Origin: Elymus sibiricus
Taxonomy: Eukaryota > Streptophyta > Magnoliopsida > Poales > Poaceae
Assembly: GCA_039707655.1 (NCBI GenBank)
Contig: CM077668.1
Location: 70,263,086-70,327,085 of the forward strand
Length of the DNA: 64,000 nt
Reading direction: 5' to 3'
Below the pieces are notes generated by a model. The model saw only the letters and a list, made by a program, of their open reading frames with translations, made no database searches and was not told the DNA's origin. Each line of letters starts with the position of its first letter. Position 1 is the first letter of the stretch. A program made the translations under genes and the position numbers. Below, piece after piece: positions 63,901 through 64,000 of the stretch.

Positions 63901-64000
63901 ATGACAATATCTCCCTTGAGACAATTGAGGCTGATGTATACAAGTCTATCGTAAATGATCTGGTTGGCATTCAAGATGGTGAGCAGAGTTTGTCTACTTC
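57924..64000 (+). CDS. PRT6: E3 ubiquitin ligase PRT6 (UBR-box N-recognin), 3'-partial
   Basis: PRT6 recognises proteins with basic N-terminal residues and marks them for the proteasome in the plant Arg/N-degron pathway, which controls hypoxia and other responses. Exons: 57924-58001, 58413-59507, 60033-61267, 61345-61485, 62072-62315, 62401-63150, 63267-63461 and 63621 onward. All junctions are GT..AG in phase, giving about 1372 residues before the window ends. The UBR box lies at about 126-194, with zinc ligands in [27 protein letters not shown] and FCSRH. A Cys-rich [14 protein letters not shown] near residue 1228 begins the divergent RING region. '[18 protein letters not shown]' is the conserved basic segment before it. 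The start ATG (MAGIDGAGD) is in-frame with the conserved 'LTPVERVEQ'. The rest, about a third of the usual length, lies beyond the window. No lesion is seen. Confidence 0.95.

Overview
This is a stretch of grass nuclear DNA, almost certainly from a Triticeae genome (wheat, Aegilops or barley group). The evidence is a solo LTR of the Angela/WIS/BARE copia type, several Athila-like gypsy LTRs typical of wheat, many MITEs, and plant genes with canonical GT..AG introns. The species cannot be fixed from the sequence alone.

Layout. (1) 1-18592 is a retrotransposon nest: an Angela-type solo LTR (3343-5084, perfect 5-bp target duplication) sits in gypsy element A (1-6693). A sits in antisense element B (6694-11945), B sits in element C (11946-16730), and C sits in an unclassified LTR element D (LTR 18130-18592). 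(2) 18593-19251 is low-complexity spacer. (3) 19252-29324 is bounded by Helitron-like ends (TC... and hairpin plus CTAG, between A and T). It holds an uncharacterised 360-aa gene and a structurally intact seven-exon FAR1-like gene. (4) 29383-38110 is a gene island with two intact minus-strand genes: a MIP1-type leucine-zipper/DUF547 gene (seven exons, 591 aa) and cytosolic triosephosphate isomerase (nine exons, 253 aa). A Tourist-like MITE with a Stowaway inside it lies between them. (5) 38111-57200 is mostly repeats: AT-rich degenerate repeats, a LINE RNase H fragment, a second Helitron-like element (44424-46814), a palindromic MITE, a 1.7-kb foldback element with about 565-bp arms, Stowaway and hAT MITEs, a PIF/Harbinger-type element and a third Helitron (56065-57121, minus). 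(6) 57924-64000 is the 5' part of PRT6, the N-degron E3 ubiquitin ligase, on the plus strand and running off the window.

The genes do not form a pathway. TPI is glycolytic, PRT6 acts in the Arg/N-degron pathway, the DUF547 protein is a plant protein of unclear biochemistry, and FAR1-like genes are domesticated or mobile MULE transposase relatives. The most noteworthy signals are the possible gene-carrying Helitron ending about 58 bp past the DUF547 stop codon, a tRNA-like module shared (antisense) by all three Helitron-like elements, a GC-rich hairpin with compensatory stem changes in four LTR or leader copies, and the foldback element. Gene models were built by hand from splice sites and phase; no database search was run.
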